A stretch of 46,953 bases of DNA from an uncultured Lachnospiraceae bacterium (GCA_900316855.1 ONEK01000016.1:1-46953), one strand, 5' to 3'; positions 1-8,316 are shown, counted from the first letter of the stretch. Translations and numbers: made by a program. Notes: generated from the letters alone by a model not told the origin.

Positions 1-32
1 ATGAAAGATGTCACTTACGCTCCATCTTTCAT
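1..32. repeat. Inverted repeat at left window edge
   Basis: Positions 1-10 (ATGAAAGATG) are the exact reverse complement of 23-32 (CATCTTTCAT), with a 12-nt loop. It lies about 95 bp downstream of the xseA stop on the minus strand. There is no adjacent T-tract on the minus strand that can be seen inside the window, so it is not called a terminator. It may be the edge of a longer structured element cut by the window boundary. Confidence 0.6.
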
Positions 33-36
33 ACTA

Positions 37-63
37 CGAGGTGATGCCTTCGGCATCCCCTCG
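37..63 (-). repeat. 12-bp hairpin downstream of xseA
   Basis: Arms 37-48 and 52-63 pair over 12 positions with one mismatch around a TTC loop. It is the second of two consecutive stem-loops in the xseA 3' region. On the minus strand it is not followed by a run of T, so it may be a processing or stabilising hairpin or part of a dispersed repeat rather than an intrinsic terminator. Confidence 0.5.
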
Positions 64-113
64 GTATTGTGTAAACTGGATAGCGGTGCGCGGATTTCGT
101 ATGTTATTTTGCT

Positions 114-142
114 TTGATAAATACTTTTTACACCTTAATCTT
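114..142. repeat. Dispersed repeat family A, copy 1 (half-site)
   Basis: This 29-bp stretch is identical, except for one base at position 129, to 31417-31445, which forms the right half of a complete palindrome there. The copy here overlaps the last codons and the TAA stop of xseA. A related half-site, TACTTTTGACCCTTA in reverse complement, occurs at 46859-46873 near the right end of the window. Confidence 0.75.
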
Positions 143-1456
143 CTGTAATGGTATCCGCACAGGACGTTCGTTCTTCACTTCCTCCGCCCTTGCGCGGATC
201 CTTCCGTCCCCAAGACGGATCCGGATGCCGTCCCCGGGGTGCACCCGGGCAGCGGAGGTAATCGCATTCCCGCCCTCATCGGTCAGGAACCCGTAGCCTC
301 CCGAAAGCCGCCTGACCGGCGAGAGGCGCTCCATCCCCGCGGACAGCAGCTGCAGCTGGTGCCGGCTCTGCTCGATCCTGCGTTCCATGCGCCGGTCCAG
401 ATCCTCCCTGCGGATCAGCCGGCTGCGCTGCTTCTGGAGCTTCAGGCTCATGTCCGCCTGCAGCTGGTTTGCCATGGAATCGAGCCGGAGCCGGCGGCTG
501 CGGATCTGCTGCGCCGGGGAGAGCCGCCGGAGCGTCTGCTCCTGCGTCTTCAGGATGTCGGCAAGGTGCTGCGTCTTCCGGTACAGGGTCTGTGTCAGGG
601 TATTCTTCAGGCTAAGGATGTCCTGCTCGAACTGATGATAATCGAAGACCGCAAGCTCCGCTGCCGCGGACGGTGTCGGGGCGCGCAGGTCCGCGACATA
701 ATCCGTGATCACGGTGTCCGTCTCATGGCCGACGGCCGAGATGACCGGCGTCGAACAGTCAAAGACAGCCTGCGCCACGATTTCCTCATTGAAGGCCCAC
801 AGATCCTCCAGGGATCCGCCGCCCCTTCCGATGATGATGACGTCCACGTCCGGTCCTCCGTGCTCCCCGAGCGTATCGAGCGCGTGAATGCCGGAAACAA
901 TGCTCTGCGCAGCGCCCTCTCCCTGCACCTGTGCGGGGTACAGGATGATACGGATATAGGGATTGCGCCGCTTCGAGATATTGATGATATCCCGGACGGC
1001 GGCACCGGTCGGCGCCGTCACGACACCGAGCGTGTGGATATACTTCGGGATGGGCTGCTTGTACTCCTCGGCGAACATGCCCATCTCCTCGAGCTTCTTC
1101 TTCAGCAGCTCGTATTTCTCATTGAGAAGGCCTGCCCCGTCGCGGACAATGCGCTCGGCGTACAGCTGATACGCCCCCGTCTTCTCATAGACGTCGACAG
1201 AGCCCTGGACGACGACCTCGTCCCCCTCTTTCATCCGAAAAGAAAGGCCTCTTTGCGCCCGGCCTGCGAACATGACACAGGAGAGCGTACCAGAGGCATC
1301 TTTCAACGTAAAATAAATGTGACCCGACGAATGGTATTTGCAGTTGGAAACCTCTCCCCGGACCAGAATGGAACGCAGCAGGTAGTCCTCGGAGAACATG
1401 CGGTGGATATAGGAATTGACCTGTCCGACCGTATAGACATTTCTGGCAGCAGCCAT
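128..1456 (-). CDS. xseA: Exodeoxyribonuclease VII large subunit
   Basis: Large catalytic subunit of exonuclease VII, which degrades single-stranded DNA from both ends in repair and recombination. The 442-residue length is usual. An N-terminal OB fold (about residues 6-100, with VRGEVSNCKYHSSGHIYFTLKD) is followed by the nuclease core, with GVVTAPTGAAVRDI near 145 and the IIIGRGGGSLEDLWAFN segment near 210, and then a long charged coiled coil. The stop codon of nusB overlaps the start by one base, so the two are translationally coupled. xseB, which often follows, is not within the 127 bp left in the window. The last residues (KIKV) and stop are encoded inside a dispersed repeat (114-142), so the C-terminus may have been altered by that element. 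Confidence 0.97.
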   Translation of the reverse strand: MAAARNVYTVGQVNSYIHRMFSEDYLLRSILVRGEVSNCKYHSSGHIYFTLKDASGTLSCVMFAGRAQRGLSFRMKEGDEVVVQGSVDVYEKTGAYQLYAERIVRDGAGLLNEKYELLKKKLEEMGMFAEEYKQPIPKYIHTLGVVTAPTGAAVRDIINISKRRNPYIRIILYPAQVQGEGAAQSIVSGIHALDTLGEHGGPDVDVIIIGRGGGSLEDLWAFNEEIVAQAVFDCSTPVISAVGHETDTVITDYVADLRAPTPSAAAELAVFDYHQFEQDILSLKNTLTQTLYRKTQHLADILKTQEQTLRRLSPAQQIRSRRLRLDSMANQLQADMSLKLQKQRSRLIRREDLDRRMERRIEQSRHQLQLLSAGMERLSPVRRLSGGYGFLTDEGGNAITSAARVHPGDGIRIRLGDGRIRARAEEVKNERPVRIPLQKIKV

Positions 1457-1866
1457 CAGCTCTCCCCGGGAACAAATTTCGCCAGTACGCCGTTCACAAA
1501 CGCGCCGGCATTGTCGGCGCCGAACTTCTTGGCGAGCTCCACCGCCTCGGATATGGCAACACCGGCCGGAATTTCATCATCATAGACGATCTCATAGACC
1601 CCGAGCCGCAGGATGGCAAGCTCAACCCTGCCGATCCGCTCCAGTGTCCAGCCCTTCATCCTTTCGGAAAGAGCCGCGTCAATCTCCGGGAGCTTCTCCA
1701 GGATCCGGTTCACCTTGTTCGTGATATATTCCCTGTCTGCGTCCGTTGCCTCGAGGTCCCCGCTGGAGAAGAACATCTCCTCCTGCATGGGCATCTCATC
1801 CACATTGTTAAATTCGACCCGGAACAGAATCTTGAAAATCTGTTCCCGGAGACTGCTTCTCTTCAT
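1456..1866 (-). CDS. nusB: Transcription antitermination protein NusB
   Basis: NusB binds the boxA RNA with S10 (NusE) and supports antitermination on rRNA operons. The protein is 136 residues, all-helical and of normal family length; the N-terminal LREQIFKILFRVEF and the C-terminal GVAISEAVELAKKFG...FVNGVLAKF are characteristic. It lies 15 bp after the Gls24-family gene and overlaps xseA by one base (TGATG), so gls24-nusB-xseA forms one transcription unit behind the promoter at 2370-2398. The order Asp23-type gene, nusB, xseA is common in Firmicutes. Confidence 0.97.
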   Translation of the reverse strand: MKRSSLREQIFKILFRVEFNNVDEMPMQEEMFFSSGDLEATDADREYITNKVNRILEKLPEIDAALSERMKGWTLERIGRVELAILRLGVYEIVYDDEIPAGVAISEAVELAKKFGADNAGAFVNGVLAKFVPGES

Positions 1867-1881
1867 GCTGTGCCCGTTCCT

Positions 1882-2268
1882 TTATTCCGGCATTTTGATC
1901 CCGGCAATGCGCACATTGACTCCGGTCACCGTAAGGCCGGTCATGTTCTCGATGGCCTGCTTCACCCTTCCCTGTACCTGGGAGGAGGTCGCCGGAATGT
2001 TGTAGCCGTAGCCCATGTTCACGGACACGTCCACACGGACCTCTCCGCCGTCCACGTCCACACGGACGCCCTTGGCGGGAGGCATCCTGACGCCTGCCTT
2101 TGTCAGGAACGCAGACGTGGAATTGCCTGCCATGGAAGCGACGCCGTCCACCTCCTGGGCAGCATAGGACGCAATCATGGCAACAACATCGTCCGCGATC
2201 TTCACGGTGCCGACACAGGGAGTTTCCTCCGCACGGTTTTCATTCACTTTATTCTCATTTTCAGCCAT
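1882..2268 (-). CDS. Asp23/Gls24 family envelope stress protein
   Basis: Small (128 aa) soluble Asp23/Gls24-family protein. Members are linked to cell-envelope homeostasis, but the molecular role is poorly defined. The ATG at 2268 is chosen because a good ribosome binding site (GGAGGT at 2275-2280) precedes it at the right distance; an upstream in-frame start would add 21 residues with no such site. After a short acidic Asn/Glu-rich leader, the core begins near residue 20 (GTVKIADDVVAMIASYAAQE) and contains the DVSVNMGYGYNIPATSSQVQ strand and the VTGVNVRIAGI ending. It is the first gene of the gls24-nusB-xseA unit with its own promoter. Confidence 0.9.
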   Translation of the reverse strand: MAENENKVNENRAEETPCVGTVKIADDVVAMIASYAAQEVDGVASMAGNSTSAFLTKAGVRMPPAKGVRVDVDGGEVRVDVSVNMGYGYNIPATSSQVQGRVKQAIENMTGLTVTGVNVRIAGIKMPE

Positions 2269-2308
2269 AACTATACCTCCGGCGCCTGTAGACAGGTGCA
2301 CATCCGTC

Positions 2309-2329
2309 GAAATCCGCGAAGGCGATTTC
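2309..2329. repeat. Dispersed repeat family B, copy 1
   Basis: GAAATC-CGCGAAGGC-GATTTC is a palindromic stem-loop in the leader of the Gls24-family gene. The ATCCGCGAAGGCG core recurs at 5173-5203 (with GTCC in place of ATCC) and at 43632-43660, always between genes. Confidence 0.7.
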
Positions 2330-2342
2330 ACTCATCTGTTCC

Positions 2343-2363
2343 GCCGCAGCTTTCTTTTGCGGC
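2343..2363 (-). repeat. Leader hairpin of the gls24-nusB-xseA unit
   Basis: GCCGCA at 2343-2348 pairs perfectly with TGCGGC at 2358-2363. It starts just after the predicted transcription start, so it would form at the very 5' end of the mRNA and may protect it. Confidence 0.5.
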
Positions 2364-2369
2364 TCTTAC

Positions 2370-2398
2370 ATCATAGCAAAGTTTACCCCCCGTTGCAA
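2370..2398 (-). promoter_or_regulatory. Promoter of gls24-nusB-xseA
   Basis: On the minus strand a -35 TTGCAA (2393-2398) and a -10 TATGAT (2370-2375) are separated by exactly 17 bp, and TGC directly precedes the -10 (extended -10). This sigma-A-type promoter lies just after the prfC stop and gives a leader of about 95 nt. Confidence 0.8.
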
Positions 2399-2404
2399 AG
2401 CCGG

Positions 2405-4009
2405 TCAGTTCCGTGAAAATTCCTCCAGCTGCAGCCCCTTGTTCCTCTGCAGCACCATATCCACGCTCCAGGGATTGACAAACAGCAGCAGAGGATTTCC
2501 CTTCATGTCCTCGACGATCTTCATGTCGGTCGTGCCGACGATCTTCTTCGGGTCGACCTCATCGCGGTTCGCGATCCAGCGGATCTGCTCATAGGGCAGC
2601 TGCTCGAGCCGGATATCCACATTATATTCATTTTTCAGCCGGAACTGCAGCACATCAAACTGCAGGACGCCGACAACGCCGGCGATAATCTCCTCCATGC
2701 CCGTCTCGGGCTCCCGGAAGATCTGGATGGCACCCTCCTGCGCGATCTGCGTCACGCCCTTGACGAACTGGTCGCGCTTCATGGTATCGACCTGACGGAC
2801 CCTCGCGAAATGCTCCGGTGCGAACGTCGGGATGCCGGAATACTGCACATGCTCCTTCGGCAGGCACAGAGTGTCGCCGATGGAATAAATGCCGGGGTCA
2901 AACACGCCCATGATGTCGCCCGCGTAGGCCTCCTCGAGGATTTTGCGGGACGAGGCCATGAGCTGCTGCGGCTGCTGCAGGCGCTGCACCCTGCCGGACT
3001 GCACGTGCAGGACCTCCATGCCGGCCTCATATCGGCCGGAGCAGATCCGCATGAATGCGACACGGTCGCGGTGTGCCTTGTTCATGTTGGCCTGAATCTT
3101 GAAAACAAAGGCCGAAAAGCCAGCGTTCACGGGATCGACGGGTCCCTCGGTCCCCGCGACGGAAACGCGCGCGATCGGCGGCGTCGCCATCGACAGGAAC
3201 GCCTTCAGGAAGATCTCCACGCCGAAATTCTGCAGCGCCGAGCCGAAGAACACCGGTGTCAGCTTCCCGGCGCGCACCTCATCGAGGTCGAACGGAACCG
3301 AGGCGCCGTCGAGGAGATCGATCTCCTCCGTGAGCTTATCGAGCGCGTCGCCGCCGATCGCCTCCCTCAGCGCGTCCCGGTCTGTAATGCTCGTGTCCTT
3401 CTGTGTTCCCTCCCGGGTGCCCTTGTGCGTGTCGAAATACTGGATGACCTCCCTGGAGCGGCGGTCATAAATTCCGCGGAAATCCCTGCCGGATCCGATG
3501 GGCCAGTTCATGGGGCAGGTGTCGATGCCGAGGTTGTGCTCGATATCGTCGAGCAGGTCAAACGTATCGAGCGCGTCGCGGTCCATCTTGTTGATGAACG
3601 TGAAGATCGGAATATGGCTCATCGCGCAGACCTTGAACAGCTTCCTCGTCTGCGCCTCTACACCCTTCGATCCGTCGATGACCATGACGGCGCAGTCCGC
3701 CGCCATCAGCGTGCGGTACGTATCCTCCGAGAAGTCCTGATGTCCCGGCGTGTCCAGAATATTGACGCAGTAGCCGTCATATTCGAACTGCAGCACGGAG
3801 GACGTGACAGAGATACCTCTCTGCTTCTCGATCTCCATCCAGTCGGAGACAGCAGTCTTCGCGGTTGCCTTGCCCTTGACGGAGCCGGCGGTATTGATGG
3901 CCCCGCCGTACAGCAGGAATTTCTCGGTCAGAGTGGTCTTGCCGGCATCCGGGTGCGATATGATCGCAAACGTCCTCCGGCGGCTGATCTCGTTCGTTAA
4001 ATCTGACAT
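2405..4009 (-). CDS. prfC: Peptide chain release factor 3
   Basis: RF3 is a translational GTPase that removes RF1/RF2 from the ribosome after peptide release. With the ATG at 4009 (AGGA upstream) the protein is 534 residues. The G domain shows SHPDAGKTTLTEKFL (G1, about residue 18), RGISVTSS (G2), DTPGHQDFSEDTYR (G3) and NKMD (G4), followed by domain II and a C-terminal domain with the FDVLQFRLKNEYNV segment typical of RF3. The upstream in-frame start would add 22 residues without a better ribosome binding site. A GCCTGC/GCAGGC hairpin at 4023-4038 sits just before its ribosome binding site. It follows pseG by 62 bp. Confidence 0.97.
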   Translation of the reverse strand: MSDLTNEISRRRTFAIISHPDAGKTTLTEKFLLYGGAINTAGSVKGKATAKTAVSDWMEIEKQRGISVTSSVLQFEYDGYCVNILDTPGHQDFSEDTYRTLMAADCAVMVIDGSKGVEAQTRKLFKVCAMSHIPIFTFINKMDRDALDTFDLLDDIEHNLGIDTCPMNWPIGSGRDFRGIYDRRSREVIQYFDTHKGTREGTQKDTSITDRDALREAIGGDALDKLTEEIDLLDGASVPFDLDEVRAGKLTPVFFGSALQNFGVEIFLKAFLSMATPPIARVSVAGTEGPVDPVNAGFSAFVFKIQANMNKAHRDRVAFMRICSGRYEAGMEVLHVQSGRVQRLQQPQQLMASSRKILEEAYAGDIMGVFDPGIYSIGDTLCLPKEHVQYSGIPTFAPEHFARVRQVDTMKRDQFVKGVTQIAQEGAIQIFREPETGMEEIIAGVVGVLQFDVLQFRLKNEYNVDIRLEQLPYEQIRWIANRDEVDPKKIVGTTDMKIVEDMKGNPLLLFVNPWSVDMVLQRNKGLQLEEFSRN

Positions 4010-4071
4010 AGTTTCTCCTAAAGCCTGCGCCTGCAGGCATCCCTTTCTTAAGTCGTAAGCCGGTCTTCGGT

Positions 4072-5115
4072 TCACTTGGCGTTATCGAGCAGCAGCTGTG
4101 CGATGCGCTCCGCGCCCCTGCCGTCGACGACGGTCCGCATTTTCGCTGATGTCTGTTCGCGCAGCCCCGCGTCCTCCGAAAGCCTGCGGATATGCCGGAT
4201 AACGCTTTCGATCGTCTGCTCCTGATTCGTCCGCACGTCGCCCGCGTAGGGAATGATGCCGCGGCGGTCAAATTCACGCGCCGCGCGCATCTGGTTGTCC
4301 GCGAGCGTTACCATGACGCTCGGCAGGCCGCCGGCGCACAGCTCATAGACGGTCGTCCCGCCCGCCGTGACGGCGAAATCCGACTGCGCGATCAGCTCCG
4401 AGAGCGTGCTCTGCGGATCAATGAGATGAATGCGGGAGTTCCCTCCAAAGCGCTGCAGGAGGGAATCCCGGTTGTGATTGTACTGGCCGATGACGCCCGT
4501 GATTGCGATGTCCTGCTCCAGGTGCTGCGCAGTCATCGCCTCGAGCAGATGTCCCAGGACGTCGTAACTGTCTGTCGCTCCGGTCGTGATGAACATCCGC
4601 AGGCCTTCATGGGGGTGCCTGCGGATCTGCAGGTACTCCTCGCGAAGCGGCATGTAGGAGAGGCCGAGCGCGAACTTCGTCGAAAGGCCCGCCTCCCGGT
4701 AGCGTCTCTCGTAATCCAGTTCCTCCGCGTAGATGTTGTAATCGATGAGAAGGTCACAGGGATAGATAAACTTGTTGATGTCATCCATGTAAACGACGTT
4801 TGCGACGGTCCGGATCTTTTTCAGGTACGACTCCGTGACGAAGTAGGAATCGACGAGCAGGTTATCGACGCCGCGCTCCCGCATGATCTCGATCAGCATG
4901 TCTGCCTCGACATCAAGATGGTCGTAGTCGGAATTCAGGCAGACATAGCCGTAGCCGTGTTCGGCCGCCAGGCGCGCGCTCGTTCTGTCCGCTACGAAGA
5001 ATGTCGCCTCGCACCCCTTCTGCCGCAGCGCCTTCGCGATGGAGAAGCACCGCATCATGTGGCCGATTCCGATCCTGTCGTTGGCATCCACCCTGAAATA
5101 ATATCTTGTTCTCAT
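4072..5115 (-). CDS. pseG: UDP-sugar hydrolase PseG (pseudaminic acid pathway)
   Basis: PseG removes UDP from UDP-2,4-diacetamido-2,4,6-trideoxy-beta-L-altropyranose, the fourth step in making the flagellin sugar pseudaminic acid. At 347 aa it has a GT-B, MurG-like fold: FRVDANDRIGIGHMMRC near the N-terminus (the family catalytic His is in GHMMRC), and a C-terminal TAGGTTVYELCAGGLPSVMV nucleotide-binding segment near residue 250. It starts at an ATG after GAGGGAG. It follows pseF, separated by 124 bp containing hairpins and a family B repeat. No pseB, pseC, pseH or pseI is in the window. A related hydrolase for another nonulosonic acid is possible. Confidence 0.88.
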   Translation of the reverse strand: MRTRYYFRVDANDRIGIGHMMRCFSIAKALRQKGCEATFFVADRTSARLAAEHGYGYVCLNSDYDHLDVEADMLIEIMRERGVDNLLVDSYFVTESYLKKIRTVANVVYMDDINKFIYPCDLLIDYNIYAEELDYERRYREAGLSTKFALGLSYMPLREEYLQIRRHPHEGLRMFITTGATDSYDVLGHLLEAMTAQHLEQDIAITGVIGQYNHNRDSLLQRFGGNSRIHLIDPQSTLSELIAQSDFAVTAGGTTVYELCAGGLPSVMVTLADNQMRAAREFDRRGIIPYAGDVRTNQEQTIESVIRHIRRLSEDAGLREQTSAKMRTVVDGRGAERIAQLLLDNAK

Positions 5116-5149
5116 CGTCTCCCTCTCAAAGGATCTTTCAAACTCCCCC

Positions 5150-5239
5150 TGCCTGTGTCAGCAGGCATCCATCGCGTGAAGTCCGCGAAGGCGGTTTCGC
5201 GCGTATGAGAATCTCGGATGATCCGCATCGGCGGATCAT
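5150..5239. repeat. Hairpins and family B repeat between pseF and pseG
   Basis: Three palindromes fill this spacer: TGCCTG/CAGGCA at 5150-5155 and 5162-5167; the family B repeat at 5173-5203 (CGCGTGAA...TTTCGCGCG with a CCGCGAAGGCGG centre); and ATGATCCGC/GCGGATCAT at 5218-5226 and 5231-5239, which abuts the pseF stop codon. None has a T-tract on the minus strand, so they look like stabilising or processing hairpins rather than terminators. Confidence 0.65.
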
Positions 5240-5935
5240 TCAGACTCCCGTTTCCCGGAGGCGCCGGAATTTCATCTCCGCAATCACCCAGTCCTCTTCG
5301 TTGTCAATGTCCTGCACCTGGGTTTCCGGCAGGATGAGCGGCGTCGTCTTCGCCGGGACGACGGTCTGCTCCCGGAGGAACGCCTCCGTCCTGACAAGGT
5401 AAAACTGCCCCGCGTCGTGGTAGAGCGGCTCGAGATCCTGCGAGCGTGCCGCCCGGTATTCCGGCCACCGGTATGCGAGGAATCCGTCCCTCAGGACGAA
5501 GCCGCGCTGCACCGGAAACGAAAACTTCACGGCAGTCACAACAGCGTCGCTGCCTCTCCTCTCAAGGAGCTGCTGCGCTTCCTTAAGACGCTCCGCCGTG
5601 ACAAACGGTGCCGTCGGATACAGGCACAGGAACGTATCGAACGTCTTCCCCGTCTCCCTGTACTGCTCCAGCACCTCGCGGATGACATCCGCGGTCGCTG
5701 CGTGATCGCCCGAGTTTTCCGCGCTCCGGAGGAACGGGACCGAGGCACCGTACCGGCGCGCAATGTCCGCGATCTCCTCCGAGTCCGTGGATACCATGAC
5801 CTCGTCGAAAACGCCGCTTAGCAGCGCGGCCTCAATGCTCCAGGCCACGATCGGCTTTCCGGCAAACGGACGGATATTCTTTTTCGGGATGCGCTTGCTG
5901 CCACCCCTTGCAGTGATAATGGCAATTCCGGACAT
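5240..5935 (-). CDS. pseF: CMP-pseudaminic acid synthetase-type cytidylyltransferase
   Basis: Activates a nonulosonic acid with CTP to the CMP-sugar used by the glycosyltransferase. The protein is 231 aa from the ATG at 5935 (AGGTGGA upstream), the usual PseF/NeuA length. It opens with IAIITARGGSKRIPKKNIRPF, the CTP-binding motif of acylneuraminate cytidylyltransferases, then shows DEVMVSTDSEEIADIA near 45, LCLYPTAPFV near 104 and a C-terminal DIDNEEDW with metal-binding Asp. It pairs with PseG, which favours pseudaminic over sialic acid. The gene begins only about 20 nt after the pnp terminator, so its transcription probably depends on read-through or a promoter I could not find. Confidence 0.87.
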   Translation of the reverse strand: MSGIAIITARGGSKRIPKKNIRPFAGKPIVAWSIEAALLSGVFDEVMVSTDSEEIADIARRYGASVPFLRSAENSGDHAATADVIREVLEQYRETGKTFDTFLCLYPTAPFVTAERLKEAQQLLERRGSDAVVTAVKFSFPVQRGFVLRDGFLAYRWPEYRAARSQDLEPLYHDAGQFYLVRTEAFLREQTVVPAKTTPLILPETQVQDIDNEEDWVIAEMKFRRLRETGV

Positions 5936-5955
5936 AAAAATCCACCTGTAGGAAC

Positions 5956-5987
5956 AAAACGCCTGCGCGGAGAGTATCCGCGCAGGC
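5956..5987 (-). terminator. Intrinsic terminator after pnp
   Basis: Perfect 10-bp stem (5961-5970 with 5978-5987) and a 7-nt loop, followed on the minus strand by GTTTTG. A second GC-rich hairpin (5994-6001 with 6006-6013) lies between it and the pnp stop. The T-tract is short, so termination may be partial. Confidence 0.75.
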
Positions 5988-6026
5988 CGCAAAGCCCCGG
6001 GCAGCCCCGGGGCACGAGTTCAGGTA

Positions 6027-8153
6027 TTACTGCTTATCCTTCGGGCAGTCCTTGATGGAGAACGAAACTCTGCCGAGACGATCCTTGCCGAGGCAGATGA
6101 CCCTGACCCTGTCGCCGAGTGTGAGAACGTCCTCGACGTGGTCGATACGGCGGTTCGCGATCTTGGAGATATGAACCATGCCCTCCTTGCCGGGAGCGAA
6201 TTCCAGGAACGCGCCGAACTCCTTGATGGAGACAACGGTACCCTCCAGGATCTGTCCCTCGCGGAAATCGGATACAATGATATTGATGTACTTCTTCGCC
6301 AGGGCCATGCCCTCTGCTTCCGTGCCGCAGATGGAAACCTTGCCCGCCTCGTCGATATCGATCTGGCAGCCGGTTCTCTTGATGATCTCGTTGATGGTCT
6401 TGCCGCGCTGGCCGACCACATCGCCGATCTTCTCGGGATCGATGGAAACCATCTCGATCTTCGGTGCATACTTGCCGACGGTCGCGCGGGGCATCGCAAT
6501 GGCGTCCTTCATGACGCCGTTCATGATAAACTCGCGTGCCTCCCTGCATCTTGCGATGGCGCCTTCCACAATGGCACGGGTGAGACCGTGAATCTTCATA
6601 TCCATCTGGATGGCGGTGATGCCGTCATGCGTACCGGTCACCTTGAAATCCATGTCGCCGAAGAAATCCTCCAGTCCCTGGATATCGGTCAGGAGTACGA
6701 AATCATCATCCGTATCACCGGTTACAAGGCCGCAGGAAATACCTGCCACCTGCTTTTTGATCGGAACGCCGGCATCCATGAGCGCCATGCAGGACGCGCA
6801 CGTCGAAGCCATGGACGTGGAACCGTTCGACTCCATGGTCTCGGATACGCACCGGATGGCATAGGGGAATTCCTCAACAGAAGGCAGAACGGGCTTCAGG
6901 GCTCTCTCTGCCAGAGCGCCGTGACCGATCTCTCTTCTGCCGGGTCCCCTGGAAACCTTCGTCTCGCCGACGGAGTAAGCCGGGAAATTGTACTGGTGCA
7001 CATATCTCTTCTCCGTGATGTTGGGGTCGAGACCCTCGACGCGCTGTGCGTCGGAGAGCGGAGCGAGCGTGCAGATGTCCACGATCTGGGTCTGTCCTCT
7101 CGTGAACATGGCGGAACCGTGAACCCTCGGGATGAGGCCGGCCTCCGCGTGCAGCGGACGGATCTGGTCGAGTGCGCGGCCGTCGGGACGCTTGTGGTCC
7201 TTCAGGATCATCTTGCGCACGGTCTTCTTTTCATACTGATAAACGGCATCGCCGAGCTTTGCGAGATAATCCTCGTTGTCGGCAAACGCAGCCTTCAGCC
7301 TCTCGGTAACCTCGGCGACATTGGCCTCGCGCTTCTGCTTGTCATCTGTGAAGACAGCGACCTCCATCTCTTCGGGAGTCACGATCTTCTTCATGTCCTC
7401 GAACATCTGCTCCGGAACGGCTACAGACTCATAGGGCTGTTTTGCCCTGCCGCACTCCGCGATGATCTGATCATAGAAGTTCAGGATTTCCTTGTTGACA
7501 GCATCCGCCTGGTAGATGTAATTGATCATGTCCTGCTCAGGAACTTCCTTCGCACCTGCCTCGATCATGCAGACACGGTCGCGGGAGGAGGAGACGGTCA
7601 GCTGCAGGTCTCCGAAATCCCAGTCCTTCTGGGAAGGGTTGATGATGACCTTTCCGTCCACAAGGCCGACCTGTGTCGATACGACAGGCCCCGCAAACGG
7701 AATATCGGAAATGGAGGTGGCAAGCGGAGCACCCATCATGGCAACGAGCTCCGGCCGGCACTCGGGATCGACACTCATGACCATGCACTCGAGCGTGACG
7801 TCGTTTCTCATATCCTTGGGGAACAGGGGACGCATGGGGCGGTCGATGACACGGCTTGTGAGAACCGCGTTCTCGGAAGCCTTTCCCTCTCTTTTGTTGA
7901 AGCCGCCCGGCATCTTGCCGACGGAGTAATACTTCTCGGAATACTCAACGGACAGCGGGAAGAAATCCACGCCGTCCCTGGGCTGTGCGGACTCCGTCGC
8001 AGTGCACAGAACCGTTGTGTCGCCGTAGTGCATGAGAACGCAGCCGTTCGCCTGCCTGCCGACTCTTCCGATATCCACTGAGAGCGGACGTCCCGCAACC
8101 TCCGTGGAATAAACCTTGTAGCCATCCTTCTGTTCAACTTTAACTTCTGCCAT
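6027..8153 (-). CDS. pnp: Polynucleotide phosphorylase
   Basis: 3'-5' phosphorolytic exoribonuclease of mRNA decay, acting as a trimer. The 708-residue length and domain order are normal: RNase PH domain 1 (GDTTVLCTATES...DFFPLSVEYSEKYYSVGKMPGGF at about 45-105), a helical linker, RNase PH domain 2 (YNFPAYSVGE with SCASCMALMDAGVP near 460), a KH domain (IGDVVGQRGKTINEIIKRTG near 565) and an S1 domain (LEGTVVSIKEFGAFLEF near 630). A strong AAGGAG precedes the ATG. It follows rpsO by 163 bp containing a large hairpin. Confidence 0.98.
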   Translation of the reverse strand: MAEVKVEQKDGYKVYSTEVAGRPLSVDIGRVGRQANGCVLMHYGDTTVLCTATESAQPRDGVDFFPLSVEYSEKYYSVGKMPGGFNKREGKASENAVLTSRVIDRPMRPLFPKDMRNDVTLECMVMSVDPECRPELVAMMGAPLATSISDIPFAGPVVSTQVGLVDGKVIINPSQKDWDFGDLQLTVSSSRDRVCMIEAGAKEVPEQDMINYIYQADAVNKEILNFYDQIIAECGRAKQPYESVAVPEQMFEDMKKIVTPEEMEVAVFTDDKQKREANVAEVTERLKAAFADNEDYLAKLGDAVYQYEKKTVRKMILKDHKRPDGRALDQIRPLHAEAGLIPRVHGSAMFTRGQTQIVDICTLAPLSDAQRVEGLDPNITEKRYVHQYNFPAYSVGETKVSRGPGRREIGHGALAERALKPVLPSVEEFPYAIRCVSETMESNGSTSMASTCASCMALMDAGVPIKKQVAGISCGLVTGDTDDDFVLLTDIQGLEDFFGDMDFKVTGTHDGITAIQMDMKIHGLTRAIVEGAIARCREAREFIMNGVMKDAIAMPRATVGKYAPKIEMVSIDPEKIGDVVGQRGKTINEIIKRTGCQIDIDEAGKVSICGTEAEGMALAKKYINIIVSDFREGQILEGTVVSIKEFGAFLEFAPGKEGMVHISKIANRRIDHVEDVLTLGDRVRVICLGKDRLGRVSFSIKDCPKDKQ

Positions 8154-8251
8154 CGTTTCTCCTTCTTCCTGATCACCCGGACATCCCGGATGATGTCAGC
8201 CGGTTCTCCTTCGGCTGATTCCTGGTTCACTGATACCCCTTGATATAAGCA

Positions 8252-8300
8252 AAGCGGCCAAAGACCGGTTCCCTGTCGGGAGCCGATCCCTGCGCCGCTT
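8252..8300 (-). terminator. Large hairpin between rpsO and pnp
   Basis: AAGCGGC (8252-8258) pairs with GCCGCTT (8294-8300). Inside it, an 11-bp inner stem (10 of 11 positions paired, counting wobble) has a 4-nt loop. On the minus strand it starts 16 nt after the rpsO stop and is followed by TTTGCTTATAT. It could be a partial terminator or a nuclease entry point for pnp autoregulation, as at the E. coli rpsO-pnp junction (by analogy). Confidence 0.6.
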
Positions 8301-8316
8301 AACCATAACCCTGTAA

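Noticed and set aside
4072..5115. MurG-like glycosyltransferase instead of PseG
   Set aside because: The fold is shared, but the N-terminal RVDANDRIGIGHMMRC motif and the adjacent pseF point to the PseG hydrolase.
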